A stretch of DNA of 64,000 nucleotides, taken from NCBI RefSeq assembly GCF_963678875.1, contig NZ_OY787457.1, positions 682,001 to 746,000 of the forward strand. The letters are read 5' to 3'. Below are positions 56,187-64,000 of the stretch, piece by piece (the first letter of the stretch is position 1; each line of letters opens with the position of its first letter). Source of the stretch: an uncultured Hyphomonas sp. (GTDB lineage Bacteria > Pseudomonadota > Alphaproteobacteria > Caulobacterales > Hyphomonadaceae). Below the pieces are notes generated by a model. The model made no database searches, was not told the DNA's origin, and saw nothing but the letters and a program-made list of their open reading frames with translations. A program made the translations under genes and the position numbers.

Positions 56187-57052
56187 AGCTCGCTGATCCG
56201 GCAGCCCCGTGCTTCCAGAATGTCCCGCATCTGCCAGTACGCTTGGGGCGTACGATAAAGCGGAATACGCGGGTGCAGGTGGTGCACGATATGATACTGC
56301 ATTCCCATTGAGCCGATGTTGCCGAGAATGGAACGGAACCCACGCGTGTTGCGATAACGCCCGGTTTCTGCCGCCGGATGATGCGGCGCCCAGCTGAGAT
56401 AGTACTGGATATAGGTCAAGGCGATATGCCGGGGCAGCCACCACAGCAGGGCCGCCTCGATCGCGTGACCGCTCCAGGCGAGGGCGAACAGGATGCCGTA
56501 AAAGACGATGTCGTAAAGAACGGCATCGAGGATCACATCCTGCCGTCCGATGCGCTGCAGGGTGACGCCATACGCATTGGCCTCGCCTTTCGCGCCCGGC
56601 TGGCGGTTCATCAGGCTTTTCCAGATAGCGTGCAGCGGCCCATTGGCATGCGTGGAATAGTCCGGATCGAGGTCCGGGTCATTGGCGTGCTTGTGATGCT
56701 CGATATGAGTCAGGCGCGCCACACGATAAGGCAGGACCAGAGGGATGGTTGAAATGTGGCCAACGGCTTCATTCAGCCAGCGGAGCCTGGAGCCGGGGAG
56801 GGCGATAATGTCATGCTGCGCCTCGTGCGAGGGCAGGTAGGACAGCATGATGTTCAGTGTGGCGATGAAAAAGCCGGCCCAGAGCGGCAGATAGCCGAGC
56901 AGGACCAGAGGCCACAGGGACAGCCAGACCGCAAAATTGGTGAAGGCCCAGACCACGGCAAAATAAGGGAAGCGTCCGATATGCTGACGGGCGATGTCTC
57001 GCTCGGCGCGCATCAGCTCTGTGTCTGTCAGTGTGCTTGCTGATGGTGTCAT
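56177..57052 (-). CDS. membrane fatty acid desaturase-family protein
   Basis: A 291-residue di-iron membrane protein. The three histidine boxes are SHEAQHD (near residue 76), HIEHHKHAND (near 117) and HIVHHLHP (near 257). About four hydrophobic helices lie between them. It could desaturate or hydroxylate fatty acids; carotenoid-type oxygenases share the motifs. Its ATG overlaps the preceding gene's stop (ATGA), forming a two-gene operon with a small membrane protein. Confidence 0.87.
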   Translation of the reverse strand: MTPSASTLTDTELMRAERDIARQHIGRFPYFAVVWAFTNFAVWLSLWPLVLLGYLPLWAGFFIATLNIMLSYLPSHEAQHDIIALPGSRLRWLNEAVGHISTIPLVLPYRVARLTHIEHHKHANDPDLDPDYSTHANGPLHAIWKSLMNRQPGAKGEANAYGVTLQRIGRQDVILDAVLYDIVFYGILFALAWSGHAIEAALLWWLPRHIALTYIQYYLSWAPHHPAAETGRYRNTRGFRSILGNIGSMGMQYHIVHHLHPRIPLYRTPQAYWQMRDILEARGCRISELQG

Positions 57053-57243
57053 ATCCAGCGTCCTCGAAATTGTGCGACGAGTCCGTACGCCCCGCCCACC
57101 AGCAAACCGGCTGCGAGCGGGGAGATGCCGAAGGGCGGTGACCAGTTCAGCTGACCGATGATCTGCGCGATCAATGGCGCAAGGAAGCCAAGGGCAAAGA
57201 TCAAAGGACCGAACCGGAAGACGGAGCGAATAACCTGTTCCAT
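57049..57243 (-). CDS. small two-helix membrane protein coupled to the desaturase
   Basis: A 64-residue protein with two hydrophobic stretches (about 9-29 and 38-58). The stop codon shares bases with the desaturase ATG, which supports it as a real gene. The ATG at 57243 lacks a strong ribosome binding site. No family is recognised. It may be an accessory subunit. Confidence 0.62.
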   Translation of the reverse strand: MEQVIRSVFRFGPLIFALGFLAPLIAQIIGQLNWSPPFGISPLAAGLLVGGAYGLVAQFRGRWI

Positions 57244-57305
57244 ATCAGAAGTAAGCCAAAAAATGACGCATGCGTCAACTTTATTCGCTCCGCCCCGGCG
57301 CGATT

Positions 57306-57758
57306 TTACACGAGGCCGGCCGATGTGCTCTCCACCACGAGGTGGGGCACGCCATCGCTGGTCTTCGTGAACGAGACGCCAGCGGGCGAAACCGTCGCGG
57401 TCACCCGTTTGCGGAAAGCCGAGAAGCTCTCGAACTCCACCACATCGACCGGTTCGTCGAACTCCAGCGTCACTTCGAAGGCCGAGCCGCCCGCCATTTC
57501 GCGCACGGCCAGCACACGGCCGCCAAAATCCTGTTTCAGGTAGCGGCCAGACACCTGGTCGCCGACCTGCAGCAAGACCTCCGGCATGTTCGACAGGCGG
57601 GCCGAAGCCGTGTTCCAGTCGCGATAGCCGAGTTCCTTCGCCACGCATTCAAGCGCTTCGGAATGGGAGATGGGCGTCCCGGCTGCTGCCAGTTCCGCCC
57701 GCAATTCACGCGCACGGGCTTTTGCCTGGTCGCGGTTTGAGATCGATAGATAAGACAT
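57306..57758 (-). CDS. glyoxalase-superfamily-related protein of unknown function
   Basis: A 150-residue soluble protein. The N-terminal helical segment ISHSEALECVAKELGYRDWNTASARL (about 30-55) matches a conserved domain often annotated as glyoxalase superfamily. A beta-rich C-terminal half (about 62-150) follows, with VGDQVSGRYLKQDFGGRVLAV. The ATG at 57758 follows AAGGATG; an ATG at 57767 sits too close to that site. No catalytic residues can be assigned. Confidence 0.75.
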   Translation of the reverse strand: MSYLSISNRDQAKARARELRAELAAAGTPISHSEALECVAKELGYRDWNTASARLSNMPEVLLQVGDQVSGRYLKQDFGGRVLAVREMAGGSAFEVTLEFDEPVDVVEFESFSAFRKRVTATVSPAGVSFTKTSDGVPHLVVESTSAGLV

Positions 57759-58044
57759 CGGAATCATCCTTGTCCGGGCAGTCGCTTGTCAGCGGGGCTC
57801 GCCTTGCCGCGGGACTGCCGGTTGGACCGGTGTTCCGTGTTTGCATGTCGCGGCGTTCTCACGCCGGGGGATCTTCACCGTTAGACTTCCGTCTCGCGAG
57901 CGGCAGGCGTCCCAGAGCCCGGCGCGTCACATAATCCTTCAGGGGCGTAACGTCAATGATTGCCATGTCCGCAGGGTCCGCGCTAGGAATTGGCAGTCGG
58001 CGTGGCAATTCCTGTCCGCGTCTTACATCATTCAGGGGGTATCC

Positions 58045-58422
58045 ATGAAACGTGGCCTGCAGGTCTTTCTCGGCATTTTCTCGCTCATTCCGGTCATCTT
58101 CGCCATTCTCGGCTTCGTGCACGGGGCAGGGCGGTTGTCGCCCGAAGGTGTCGCCGTCGATCTCGACAATCAGTACCGGTACTTTTCCGGCATGTACCTT
58201 GTCGTCGCCTTCCTGCTCTGGTCGATCATCCCGGCCATCGAGAAGCATGGCCGCACGCTGTTCCTGATCAGCGCGGCAATCTTTATCGGCGGCCTTGGCC
58301 GGGTCATATCCATGATGACGATGGGCACCCCGGCACAGGACCAGGTGGTTGCCCTCGGCATCGAAATGGTCGTGCCGGTGCTCTTCATTGTCTGGCAGCG
58401 CGCGGTGGCGGCGAAGGCCTAG
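58045..58422 (+). CDS. DUF4345 family membrane protein
   Basis: A 125-residue protein with about four hydrophobic helices (near 4-24, 48-66, 73-92 and 103-120). NQYRYFSGMYLVVAFLLWSIIP and FIGGLGRVISM match DUF4345. The ATG at 58045 follows AGGGGG. Function unknown. It shares the CTAG stop overlap with the GDPD gene. Confidence 0.82.
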   Translation: MKRGLQVFLGIFSLIPVIFAILGFVHGAGRLSPEGVAVDLDNQYRYFSGMYLVVAFLLWSIIPAIEKHGRTLFLISAAIFIGGLGRVISMMTMGTPAQDQVVALGIEMVVPVLFIVWQRAVAAKA

Positions 58423-59357
58423 CGCCCGCAGGCTTCCCGGCCCACATCGTCGGCCTTGATCAGGTCTGCCACGCGATAGGGTTCGTCCGTCGCCAGCAGG
58501 ACGAGGCCATCTGCGGCGAGGGCTTCGTATTCGCTGGCATCGCCGTCGGCGAGATAGACATCGTCCAGCCGTTCGCCTTTGCGGCCCAGCGTGCCGAAGG
58601 CCGGCTCGACGCCGACCTTTATCAGCCGTTTCCAGGCATAGGCTTTCGGTTCGTCCACACCGGTCCAGCCGATCAGGCGGGTGCGGTCGATGCCGCGGCC
58701 TTCCAGCTTCGCCACATCCCGGTCGCCATAGGCGGAGGCGGTCATCATGAAGCTCGGGTCTATGGCGGCGATCTCGGCCGCCTGGTCGTCATTGTAGGAA
58801 ATGAAGATCACATTCTCCGCCGCGTCGGCAGCCTTCACAGCGGCGGCGATGTTGCGGAAACTCGTCGTCGGCTTCTTGTCCAGCTCCAGCACGGCACCGG
58901 TCTGCTTCGCCCAGAGCAGGGCATCGGTCAGCTTCGGCGGATGGAAGCCGGTGCGCCGCCCGTCATTGTCTTCCAGTTCGAGGCCGCTCATCGTCTCCCA
59001 GTCGGTGTCGGAGACATAGCCGCGTCCGGTCGTGGTGCGATTCAGCCGGTCGTCATGCATCAGCGTCAGGACGCCATCCCGCGTCTCGGCGATATCGATC
59101 TCGAACACACGGATGCCCTTGTCGAAGCCGTGCTGGAAGGTCTCGATCGCGTTTTCGGGGAATCCTTTGTCAGGCCCGCCGCGGTGGGCGGCAATAGCCA
59201 TGCCGCCATTCTCGCGAAGGCAGTCAAAATATTCCGGCAAGGGAAGGGCAGGCGAGGAAATTGTTGCAGTCTGCACCCCGGCGTCCGGCCCGGCGGTCTC
59301 AGCCGCGCCGCAAGCCGTCAGGGCCAGCGATATCACGGAAAATGCAAATCTTTTCAT
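58419..59357 (-). CDS. glycerophosphodiester phosphodiesterase, lipoprotein
   Basis: A 312-residue exported hydrolase that releases glycerol 3-phosphate from glycerophosphodiesters. The signal peptide ends LTAC. The GDPD domain starts with AAHRGGPDKGFPENAIETF and has the metal-binding FEIDIAETRDGVLTLMHDDRLNRTT. A long C-terminal part keeps the TIM barrel (GVEPAFGTLG, DGLVLLATDEP). The ATG at 59357 follows GAGGG. It would recycle lipid head groups in the envelope. Confidence 0.92.
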   Translation of the reverse strand: MKRFAFSVISLALTACGAAETAGPDAGVQTATISSPALPLPEYFDCLRENGGMAIAAHRGGPDKGFPENAIETFQHGFDKGIRVFEIDIAETRDGVLTLMHDDRLNRTTTGRGYVSDTDWETMSGLELEDNDGRRTGFHPPKLTDALLWAKQTGAVLELDKKPTTSFRNIAAAVKAADAAENVIFISYNDDQAAEIAAIDPSFMMTASAYGDRDVAKLEGRGIDRTRLIGWTGVDEPKAYAWKRLIKVGVEPAFGTLGRKGERLDDVYLADGDASEYEALAADGLVLLATDEPYRVADLIKADDVGREACGR

Positions 59358-59459
59358 GGTGCGACCCTCAATTCCTTGCCTAGCGTCACCCGCGCGAATA
59401 CACACACTTCGGTTACAGGACAATGACGCCGCGGCAAGGCGTGAAAAGGAGGAAACGGC

Positions 59460-61085
59460 ATGAAAGGCCTGATGCAGGACTGGCAGCTCACCACGAACAA
59501 AATTCTCGAGCACGCCAAACGGGTCAATCCGACCCGCGAGATCGTCACGCGCCGCGTGGAAGGCAATATCGAGCGCATCACCTATGGCGACCTGTTCGAT
59601 ATGTCGAAGCAGGTGTCGACCGCGCTGAACGATGAAGGCATCGGCCTTGGCGACCGCGTGGCGACGCTTGGCTGGAACTCCGAGCGTCACATGGCCTCCT
59701 GGTATGGCGCGATGGGCATCGGCGCCGTGCTGCACACGGTGAACCCGCGCCTCCATCCGGAACAGATCGCCTGGATCATCAACCATGCCGAAGACAAGGT
59801 CCTGATCTTCGACAAGACTTTCCTGCCGGTCGTCGAAGCCATCAAGGACACGATCCCGACGGTGAAGTCCTTCGTCATCTATGCCGGCGCCGACACGATG
59901 CCGGAGAACACGCTGGGCGCGGTGCCGTTCGACATCTGGATCGACGGCCGCTCCACCAATGTGCGCTGGGGCGACTTCCCGGAAGATACGGCCTGCGGCC
60001 TCTGCTACACGTCCGGCACGACGGGCGACCCGAAGGGCGTGCTCTACTCGCACCGCTCCAATGTGCTGCACACGATGATCACCATGCAGCGCGATGCCAT
60101 CGGCATGGGCGCGAACGATGTCGTGCTGCCGGTGGTGCCGATGTTCCACGCCAATGCCTGGGGCCTGACCTTCAGCTGCCCGGCGACCGGTGCGAACATG
60201 GTGATGCCGGGCGCGCAGATGGACGGCGCGTCGATCTACGAACTGCTCGACACGGAGAAGGTGACCATCACCGCCGCCGTGCCGACCGTCTGGCTGATGC
60301 TGCTGACCCACCTCCAGCAGAACGACCTGAAGCTTCCGCACCTGCAGAAAGTGATCATCGGCGGCTCGGCCGTGCCGGAGAAAATCCTGCGCGCCTTCGA
60401 GGAAGACTATGAAGTCGACGTCGTTCACGCCTGGGGCATGACGGAAACCTCGCCGCTCGGCACGCTGGGCACGCTGCCGCCGCACATGGTCAGCGCCGAC
60501 ATCGACACCCGCATGAAGCAGAAGCTGAAACAGGGCCGTCCGCCCTTCGGTGTGGAGCTGAAGATCGAGGACGATGAGGGCAATGACCTCGCCTGGGACG
60601 GCGCAACCTCCGGCCGCCTCCTGGTACGCGGCGCCGCCATTGCAGGGGCCTATTTCAAGGGCGCCGGCGGCAATGTGCTGGACGAGGACGGCTATTTCGA
60701 CACCGGCGATGTTGCCAACATGGACCCGTATGGCACGATGCAGATCACCGACCGTGCCAAGGACGTCATCAAGTCCGGCGGGGAGTGGATCTCCTCCATC
60801 GACATCGAGAACATCGCGGTCGGCCACCCGAAAGTCGCCAATGCGGCGGCCATCGGCATCTACCACCCGAAATGGGACGAGCGTCCGCTGCTGATCATTC
60901 AGGCGGCCGAAGGTGAAAATCCGACCAAGGAAGAAATCTTCGCGGCGCTGGAAGGCAAGATTGCGAAATGGTGGACCCCGGACGATATCGCTTTCGTCGA
61001 TAACATCCCGCTGGGCGCCACGGGCAAGATCAACAAGCTGGCCCTGCGCAAGACGTTCGAAGACTACAAGCTTCCGACGGCGTAA
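59460..61085 (+). CDS. medium/long-chain fatty-acid-CoA ligase
   Basis: A 541-residue AMP-forming acyl-CoA synthetase. The P-loop is YTSGTTGDPKGV near residue 185. HAWGMTETSPLG is motif A5 and YFDTGDVA motif A7. The C-terminal Lys sits in GATGKINKLALRK. It shows highest similarity in layout to AlkK-like and FadD-like proteins of alphaproteobacteria. It starts at an ATG preceded by AAAGGAGG. The SDR gene follows 5 bp later, so the pair forms an operon in fatty acid activation. Confidence 0.94.
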   Translation: MKGLMQDWQLTTNKILEHAKRVNPTREIVTRRVEGNIERITYGDLFDMSKQVSTALNDEGIGLGDRVATLGWNSERHMASWYGAMGIGAVLHTVNPRLHPEQIAWIINHAEDKVLIFDKTFLPVVEAIKDTIPTVKSFVIYAGADTMPENTLGAVPFDIWIDGRSTNVRWGDFPEDTACGLCYTSGTTGDPKGVLYSHRSNVLHTMITMQRDAIGMGANDVVLPVVPMFHANAWGLTFSCPATGANMVMPGAQMDGASIYELLDTEKVTITAAVPTVWLMLLTHLQQNDLKLPHLQKVIIGGSAVPEKILRAFEEDYEVDVVHAWGMTETSPLGTLGTLPPHMVSADIDTRMKQKLKQGRPPFGVELKIEDDEGNDLAWDGATSGRLLVRGAAIAGAYFKGAGGNVLDEDGYFDTGDVANMDPYGTMQITDRAKDVIKSGGEWISSIDIENIAVGHPKVANAAAIGIYHPKWDERPLLIIQAAEGENPTKEEIFAALEGKIAKWWTPDDIAFVDNIPLGATGKINKLALRKTFEDYKLPTA

Positions 61086-61090
61086 GCGTC

Positions 61091-61864
61091 ATGGATCTCG
61101 GCCTGACGGATAAGGTGGTCTTTGTTGCCGGCGCGAGCCGCGGCATCGGCCTCGGGATTGTCGAGGCCTTGCTGGCCGAAGGCGCGAAGGTCGCCATGGC
61201 GGCGCGCGGGGAGGAGGCGCTGGAAGCCCAGCGCGCCCGCCTCGCCGCCGAATATGGCGAGCACAAACTCTGGGCCCGGGCAGGGGACCTGCGCGACAGC
61301 CGCACCATCGACGAGATGGTCGAGGCGATCGAGCATGAGTTCGATCCGCTCTGGGGCTCGGTCGCCAATGTCGGCCTGCACCCGTGTCCTCCGGGATACG
61401 AAGTCGACGACGAGACCTGGACGGCCGGCCTGCAGCAGAACCTCGACAGCGCCTTCCGCCTTGCCCGCTCGTCCCTCCGCAAGATGGAGCCGCGCGGTGA
61501 GGGCTCGATCCTGATGATCTCGTCGATTGCGGGCCTCGGCGCGCTCGGCACGCCGGTCACCTATGGCACATCGAAAGCGGCGATGAACCACCTCGCCAAG
61601 GAGCTGTCCCGCGTGGCCGGACCGTCTGGCGTGCGCGTCAATGCGATTGCGCCTGGCAACATCATCTTCCCGGGCGGGGACTGGGAAGAACGCTCCACCG
61701 GTCCGCGCGGCGATTCCTGGAACCGCTGGATCCGCCGTGAAGTGCCGCTGCAGCGCTTCGGCCGTCCAGACGAGATCGGCTCTGCCGCTGTCTATTTGCT
61801 GAGCCCGCTGGCAAGCTTCATCACCGGCGCCATCCTGCCGGTGGATGGCGGCCAGACAAAGTAA
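61091..61864 (+). CDS. short-chain dehydrogenase/reductase, operon partner of the acyl-CoA ligase
   Basis: A 257-residue classical SDR. The cofactor motif is VAGASRGIGLG (about 12-22), with ISSIAG (Ser) and YGTSKAA (Tyr/Lys) catalytic motifs. The N-A-G segment is replaced by VANVGLHP, a mild deviation. The C-terminal FITGAILPVDGGQTK closes the fold. The position directly after the ligase suggests oxidation or reduction of an acyl-CoA-derived substrate. This is inferred. Confidence 0.9.
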   Translation: MDLGLTDKVVFVAGASRGIGLGIVEALLAEGAKVAMAARGEEALEAQRARLAAEYGEHKLWARAGDLRDSRTIDEMVEAIEHEFDPLWGSVANVGLHPCPPGYEVDDETWTAGLQQNLDSAFRLARSSLRKMEPRGEGSILMISSIAGLGALGTPVTYGTSKAAMNHLAKELSRVAGPSGVRVNAIAPGNIIFPGGDWEERSTGPRGDSWNRWIRREVPLQRFGRPDEIGSAAVYLLSPLASFITGAILPVDGGQTK

Positions 61865-61883
61865 GCATCGCTGAAGCGGGGGC

Positions 61884-62318
61884 TCAGCCCGCGTCGGTCA
61901 CATGGATCGACGGGTCGGGTTCCTGAATGCTGATCAGGTAGCTCAGCAGGAGGTCGGTGCTTTTCGGCCCGAACTGGAACTGCGGCATCTCCGGATGGCC
62001 GACTTTCAGCCCGTCGCGGAAATCCTCTGCCAGCGCGTCGCCGTCATAATCGGCCAGCAGGTAGCGCAGTGCCGGGGCGTCGGTCCGCCGGGGGTCTTCC
62101 TTGTCGATGCCGTGGCAATCGGCGCATTGGGACGAGGCGATCTGGCGGCCAAGCGCCACTTCCTCAGTCACGGGCAGGCCGGTCACGCCAAGATCCTCTT
62201 CCGCCGTGATGTCGATCTCACCCGCTTCGGCCAGTTCTGCTTCAGGCGGCGGGGTCTGCACGCAGGCGGCCATCAACGGCAGGGCCAGCGGAACGAGGGC
62301 ATAGATCAGGCGGCGCAT
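61884..62318 (-). CDS. lipoprotein cytochrome c, copy 1
   Basis: A 144-residue small c-type cytochrome. The signal peptide ends PLMAAC (lipidated Cys near residue 19). The haem site is CADCH (C65, C68, H69), and the axial Met is in HPEMPQFQFGPKSTD. It is likely an electron carrier on the periplasmic face. It is a paralogue of the gene at 62429; both share KVGHP(E/D)MPQF and the closing SIQE. The ATG follows AAAGGAGA. The gene order suggests a tandem duplication. Confidence 0.9.
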   Translation of the reverse strand: MRRLIYALVPLALPLMAACVQTPPPEAELAEAGEIDITAEEDLGVTGLPVTEEVALGRQIASSQCADCHGIDKEDPRRTDAPALRYLLADYDGDALAEDFRDGLKVGHPEMPQFQFGPKSTDLLLSYLISIQEPDPSIHVTDAG

Positions 62319-62428
62319 GGCGCTCTCCTTTACCGGACAAGGGCCCATGATCGCGCGATGCGGCACCGAACGCAATTCGTGATTATTACGGATATCACAT
62401 GGCCGCCGTTCCAGCCGGGCGAACCCGG

Positions 62429-62785
62429 TCAGCCGTCTGCGGGCTCAGCTTCCTGAATGCTCTTCAGATAGGTCAGCAGCACGTCTGCGCCGAGCGGGCC
62501 GAAATGGAATTGCGGCATGTCCGGATGGCCGACTTTCAGCCCTTCCTCGAAACTGTCATGCAGCGTGTCCGGGTCGTAATTGTTCAGCACGTGCCTCAGG
62601 GCGACCGTGTCGGCACGCAGCGCGTCCTGCTGGTCGAGACCGTGGCAGTTCGCGCAGACAGCGGAGGCGACACCGCGGCCTTCGTCGATCTGCTGTGCCA
62701 GCGGCGCCTTCTGGGACTCGCGGATTTCCATCGCCTCGCATCCGGCAAGGGCAAGCGGAATGAGAATGATACTCAGTTTACGCAT
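62429..62785 (-). CDS. lipoprotein cytochrome c, copy 2
   Basis: A 118-residue c-type cytochrome lipoprotein. The signal peptide ends ALAGC, the haem site is CANCH (C44, C47, H48) and the axial Met is in HPDMPQFHFGP. It is shorter than its neighbour because the linker between anchor and haem domain is missing. The ATG follows GGGAGG, an excellent site. A 10-bp-periodic sequence lies about 100 bp upstream of the start. Confidence 0.9.
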   Translation of the reverse strand: MRKLSIILIPLALAGCEAMEIRESQKAPLAQQIDEGRGVASAVCANCHGLDQQDALRADTVALRHVLNNYDPDTLHDSFEEGLKVGHPDMPQFHFGPLGADVLLTYLKSIQEAEPADG

Positions 62786-62880
62786 AATATTACCTCCCGT
62801 CTTTTTGTTTCCCTGAATGTCTCAAAGAAATGCCTTTGCGGCAATTCAGGAGAATTACGGGGCAGCGCCAATCATCCGCC

Positions 62881-62960
62881 GTGATGGTCCGCTATAGTCC
62901 GACTTAGTCCGTTATAGTCCGGTATGGTCATGGCAAGTCATGCATGATCATGCCGAAGTC
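62881..62960. repeat. 10-bp-periodic short repeat array
   Basis: Eight consecutive decamers in exact register show a repeating pattern: five of the first six end GTCC or GTCA, for example GCTATAGTCC, GACTTAGTCC and GTTATAGTCC. The last part includes a TCATGCATGA palindrome (62938-62947) flanked by GGCA and TGCC. The array sits upstream of the cytochrome operon. Its period is about one helical turn. Confidence 0.75.
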
Positions 62961-63018
62961 ATGTTTCCTGCCTCCTTAGTCATGACGGAATCGCGGCCGG
63001 GGAAAGCCCGGCGCCAAT

Positions 63019-63178
63019 CCCTCACCTCCCACGCCCTTGCGGGCGCGGGGCCCGCCTCTCCCGGAGGGAGAGGGGTGAACCCGGCGCCGCCGCGAACCTG
63101 TTGCAATGACGAAAGAAAACCCCTCTCCCGCGCGCGGGAGAGGAGAGGCCCGCCGCCACAGGCGGTGGGAGGTGAGGG
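63019..63178. repeat. large imperfect palindromic intergenic element
   Basis: The outer arms begin CCCTCACCTCCCAC (63019-63032) and end with the inverse GTGGGAGGTGAGGG (63165-63178). Inner GC-rich pieces (GCCTCTCCC/GGGAGAGG and similar) form further pairings. The spacer holds no gene. It resembles dispersed palindromic elements of alphaproteobacteria (recollection). It precedes the orphan hypothetical gene. Confidence 0.75.
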
Positions 63179-63224
63179 CTCATCTCTATCCACCCCCTAA
63201 GCCCTCTGTGTCACGCTCGGCCTC

Positions 63225-63815
63225 ATGACCGACCGCACCGCTTTCCTCTCCCAGGCCTTCAACACGCTCGTCCGCGCAATCGCGGAAGCAGGCGTGAATG
63301 TCGATCTCTACAAGGCACCTGAAACAATCTCGAAAACGGTGAACCGCCGCGTGCGCGCGGAACTGAAACGGCTCGCCGTGCTGCTCCGCCGTCTGATCTT
63401 CCTGTTGGCGCTGCAGATGGAGCTGGCGCCTTTGAAACCGCGCATCGGCAGCAATTATTATGAGCCGACGCAGGAAAGCGCAGAGTACCGCTACATCTTC
63501 ACCATGGTCCCCGCGCCTTCACGCCCATGCCCGCATTTCCTGAAAGGCCCGGTGACGCTGCCCGTGCCCGGACCCGTTCCCGCCGCACCGTTGATCGCGC
63601 GTTGGAACGCCATGCTGGACACAATGAAGCACCATAAGCGCCGCGCGAAGCGGCTCGCCCGCACGCTCCAGCGCTGGCAGGCGGCAGGCGAAGCCCGTCC
63701 CCACGTGCCGCCGGTCTCGTATGTGCACCGCATGCCGGCGGCCGTCGCGCTCGTCTCGGGCGGGCTGACCGTTCAGCTGATTGAGGCGCTGAAGGACTGG
63801 CCGGATACGAGCTGA
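63225..63815 (+). CDS. hypothetical basic protein
   Basis: A 196-residue protein rich in Arg and Lys (KRLAVLLRRL, KHHKRRAKRLARTLQRW) with no signal peptide. Several conserved-looking segments are present, such as RIGSNYYEP and PRPCPHFLKGP, but no family is recognised. The ATG is not preceded by a clear ribosome binding site. It lies alone between two palindromic repeat elements. Base composition is similar to neighbours. Function unknown. Confidence 0.6.
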   Translation: MTDRTAFLSQAFNTLVRAIAEAGVNVDLYKAPETISKTVNRRVRAELKRLAVLLRRLIFLLALQMELAPLKPRIGSNYYEPTQESAEYRYIFTMVPAPSRPCPHFLKGPVTLPVPGPVPAAPLIARWNAMLDTMKHHKRRAKRLARTLQRWQAAGEARPHVPPVSYVHRMPAAVALVSGGLTVQLIEALKDWPDTS

Positions 63816-63887
63816 GCTTTCCCACAATCAGGGTTTTTGCCGGAACGCTGAGGCGTTTCCGGTCACAGGTGCTGACCCGCGCGCAGG

Positions 63888-63948
63888 CTTCGACTTCGTT
63901 CAGCATGAGCGCTCCTGAAGTGCGGACTCATCCTGAGCGAAGTCGAAG
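63888..63948. repeat. dispersed intergenic hairpin repeat, copy 2
   Basis: The 22-bp arms (63888-63909 and 63927-63948) match those at 4179-4249, with one extra C-to-T change in the left arm. The spacer is 17 bp. It follows the orphan gene and may act as its transcript end or be a mobile-type palindrome. Confidence 0.8.
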
Positions 63949-64000
63949 GATGACTGATAGAGCGCACAAGCCCGGCGCTTGCGCTTGGGCCTGCCTCGGG

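Noticed and set aside
57859..57966. 35-codon minus-strand frame upstream of the DUF4345 gene
   Set aside because: No convincing ribosome binding site and no family match; it may be chance.
58419..60866. Long minus-strand frame extending the GDPD gene upstream to 60866
   Set aside because: The extension covers the acyl-CoA ligase on the other strand and lacks motifs; the lipoprotein signal starts at 59357.

Overview
This window looks like chromosomal DNA from a GC-rich, aerobic alphaproteobacterium, probably of the Hyphomonas/Hyphomonadaceae type. That placement is inferred from gene content. The evidence is a circularly permuted two-piece tmRNA gene with an alphaproteobacterial tag, an alpha-type SspB, an EIIA-Man/HPr pair, a DUF4169 protein, many lipoproteins, and glutathione-dependent formaldehyde oxidation. 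No prophage, insertion sequence, CRISPR array, rRNA or convincing tRNA was seen. Gene density is very high. Several convergent neighbours share stop-codon bases, and several co-directional neighbours overlap by 4 bp.

Layout. 1-6.9 kb (mostly minus): truncated gyrB, a DEAD-box RNA helicase, a P450/thioesterase/sspB run and a small acidic protein. 7-14.1 kb: a sphingosine-phosphate-lyase-like PLP enzyme, cardiolipin synthase, an EEP-fold hydrolase, a lipoprotein, a luciferase-like oxidoreductase, a GST, and a coupled DUF5671/pilin-like membrane pair. 14.2-18 kb (minus): ssrA, an M28 lipoprotein peptidase, HPr, EIIA and dapB. 18-25.3 kb: a LysR regulator divergent from adhC, then DUF1993, VOC, RidA-lipoprotein, rhodanese and GST genes and fghA. 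adhC and fghA together convert S-hydroxymethylglutathione to formate plus glutathione. 25.4-30.5 kb: hemN, a secreted DsrE-like protein, a RusA resolvase coupled to an L7/L12-domain membrane protein, fumC and an SDR. 30.6-39.4 kb: a SulP transporter, a cluster of small genes, an OYE flavoprotein, a possible unannotated small RNA and a UvrD/PcrA helicase. 39.5-46.6 kb (minus): an RND efflux pump with adaptor, a ZntB-like transporter and an exported amidase. 46.6-58.4 kb: a phosphotransferase, sodC, tlyA, a glycine-zipper protein, a methyltransferase, a PiT-like transporter, an outer-membrane barrel, aroC, mdh, pdxH, a desaturase operon and small proteins. 58.4-64 kb: a GDPD lipoprotein, an acyl-CoA ligase/SDR operon, two tandem lipoprotein cytochromes c, and a repeat-rich intergenic region around one orphan gene.

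Functionally this is mostly core metabolism and envelope upkeep: TCA enzymes (fumC, mdh), amino-acid and cofactor biosynthesis (dapB, aroC, pdxH, hemN), lipid turnover (desaturase, acyl-CoA ligase, cls, GDPD), stress and detoxification (sodC, GSTs, adhC/fghA, RND pump) and protein quality control (ssrA with sspB, which in known systems act together to deliver tagged proteins to ClpXP).

The least explained elements are the RusA/L12-domain pair, the DUF5671/pilin-like pair, a 10-bp-periodic array upstream of the cytochrome genes, and two families of intergenic palindromic repeats. No clearly new defence or mobile system was found.
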